DNA of 64,000 bases. It comes from Blepharisma japonicum (Eukaryota > Ciliophora > Heterotrichea > Heterotrichida > Blepharismidae). The notes under the pieces were generated by a model that saw only the letters and a program-made list of their open reading frames with translations, ran no database searches and was not told the DNA's origin. Both the position numbers and the translations under genes were made by a program. Shown here piece by piece: positions 62,853 through 64,000 of this stretch (its first letter is position 1; each line of letters opens with the position of its first letter). Location: assembly GCA_949751835.1 (NCBI GenBank), contig CATKHK010000055.1, forward strand, positions 124,001-188,000, in the 5' to 3' direction.

Positions 62853-64000
62853 ATGAAGTACAAATTCGAAATAAGCATACTTGAAGTTCAAGGACTTGGA
62901 GATGGTCCATTTGATTATACAATAGCACTTGATTCCACCGAACAGCAGCTGTTTGACACAGATACCTTTGAGATCTATGGGGAAGGAAACTTTTCTCTTG
63001 GAATTCAAAAAGCAGATGAAGGCCTCTATGGATTTAAAATTCCTATGAATGTATTGCATGGCTATAAAACTAAATGATTCCCAGTCAGCTGTCCATATAT
63101 TGAATTAGCGACCCTAGATGGTGATGTTGGCTCTCCATGTGTTCTTCTATCTATAACAGAAATAACAGTATTGTCCCCTGTAATAGAAAGAAGAGAAATA
63201 AGCGAATGCTCTAGAAATACCAGTCCAGTTATGTGTTCACCTCAAAATTATGTGTCAGAATTAATGCCTGACATTCAAAATGAAGCAAAATTTGCGTATA
63301 ATAGCTCAATTAAACTTGAGCTTGAGCAGAAAGAGCTGTTTACTGGCCATCTTAAAGATTTACTTTATGCTTCCAAAGAAGAAACAAATAAGCTAAGGAC
63401 TGCTTATGGGGACATCAGAGAACAAATGAATGAATGTCTAAACGATTTTCAAGAGAAAAAATTGGGGCTCATAAAAGAACTTGAGGAGGTTCGAGAGGAA
63501 AAATCAAAAGCTGAGGCAAAAATATCTGCTTTAGAATTGAAAATCATTAAACTTGAAAGTGAAAATTTGAAATTAACTCAACAAATTTCACATAATAACA
63601 GGATATTCGAGTTTAATCAAAAATCCGAACAAGAAGATTTGGAAAGTAAACTGATTGAATCAGAAAATGAAAGAAAAAAGCTGCAGGAAGCATTAATTTC
63701 TGCGCATGCCCAATGGGAAGGGAAAACTTTATCTTCAAATTGTCATCTTGAAAAAGAAATTCAGTTACTTGAAGACAAGAATAAAATTCTATCAGAAAGA
63801 CTTAGAAATGTTGAGTTTCAGCTAAAAGAAAGTGCAACAAAAGCGAGTGAGCAGCACTATTTAAACCAAGTTCATTCACTAAATAGCAAAATTTCAAATT
63901 TGCAAAATGAAAATGATTCCTTGCAGCAACAATCTCAGGAATTGCTTTATGAAAATAACCAGTTCAGAGATGCTTTAGAAAAGTTAAAAACAACAATTAT
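62853..64000 (+). CDS. Coiled-coil protein with beta-rich N-terminal domain (3' partial)
   Basis: ATG 62853-62855; the frame passes a UGA at 63075 (K-T-K-W-F-P-V) and stays open to the window end, 382 codons so far. Residues 1-115 are strand-rich and Asp-containing (I-S-I-L-E-V-Q-G-L-G-D-G-P-F-D, G-Y-K-T-K-W-F-P-V, C-V-L-L-S-I-T-E-I), which resembles a C2 domain in outline. From about residue 155 a long coiled coil runs to the edge (L-E-Q-K-E-L-F-T-G-H-L-K-D-L-L, E-L-E-E-V-R-E-E-K). A C2-like head on a long coiled coil suits a membrane- or centriole-linked protein. The C-terminus is outside the window. Confidence 0.72.

Noticed and set aside
1-64000. Reading the window with the standard code
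   Set aside because: It would split at least twenty proteins at conserved Trp positions and cut domains such as LITAF, ELMO and TBC from their N-terminal parts.
1-64000. Mobile elements, CRISPR, rRNA and tRNA genes
   Set aside because: None could be recognised by eye; terminal repeats, transposase motifs and tRNA-like cloverleaf boxes were not seen in the gaps, though a computed scan would be more reliable.

Overview
This window looks like a gene-dense, AT-rich stretch of the somatic (macronuclear) genome of a heterotrich ciliate, most probably Blepharisma or a close relative. Three features support this. (1) UGA is read as tryptophan while UAA and UAG terminate: dozens of frames run through UGA at places where the family has an invariant Trp, such as the Rrp6-type D-W-R-I-R-P motif, the TBC G-x-V-W motif and the CTD-phosphatase Y-A-x-W motif. 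(2) Ten introns can be placed by reading frame, and all are 15 or 16 nt long with GT...AG ends. (3) Genes sit tens of bases apart on both strands. No transposon, virus-derived element, CRISPR array, rRNA or tRNA was recognised.

Layout. 0-5.7 kb: two tail-to-tail Kelch-like paralogues, a possible GINS PSF1-like gene, a decayed Rab GTPase, a small MGC-protein and an RRM protein. 6-15 kb: a CLEC16A/Ema homologue, a coiled-coil protein, an SCP/Dullard-type phosphatase, a Pumilio protein with a PAM2 motif and a membrane cyclic-nucleotide phosphodiesterase. 16-27.3 kb: a secreted LNR/EGF/Calx-beta/PA14-like protein, a Rho-like GTPase, an armadillo protein, the large ribosome-biogenesis factor UTP10/HEATR1 and a carbonic-anhydrase-like protein that has lost zinc ligands. 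27.3-43.7 kb: a SPAG1/RPAP3-like co-chaperone, a Kelch-EGF membrane protein, an ankyrin-Rrp6 exonuclease fusion, an R2R3 Myb, a divergent MKKS-like chaperonin, a tandem duplication scar and a syntaxin. 44-50.7 kb: four minus-strand genes packed 17-28 bp apart (RCC1-TBC fusion, SIKE/FGFR1OP2-like, a tail-anchored coiled coil, a four-cNBD PKG). 51-64 kb: TFIIB, two trichocyst-matrix-like secreted coiled coils, an ELMO protein, a C2H2 zinc finger, a LITAF-domain protein, a protease-like-Kelch fusion and a coiled-coil gene cut by the window end.

Functional themes are ordinary eukaryotic housekeeping (UTP10, TFIIB, GINS-like), cyclic-nucleotide signalling (six-TM-type PDE and PKG), membrane traffic (CLEC16A, syntaxin, TBC, ELMO, small GTPases), cilia (SPAG1-like, MKKS-like) and extrusomes (trichocyst-like proteins). 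The most unusual items are domain fusions that become visible only when UGA is read through, catalytic-site losses in two enzyme-like proteins, the Pumilio PAM2 motif, and the duplication scar at 39.7-41.2 kb. All assignments come from reading the sequence without database searches.
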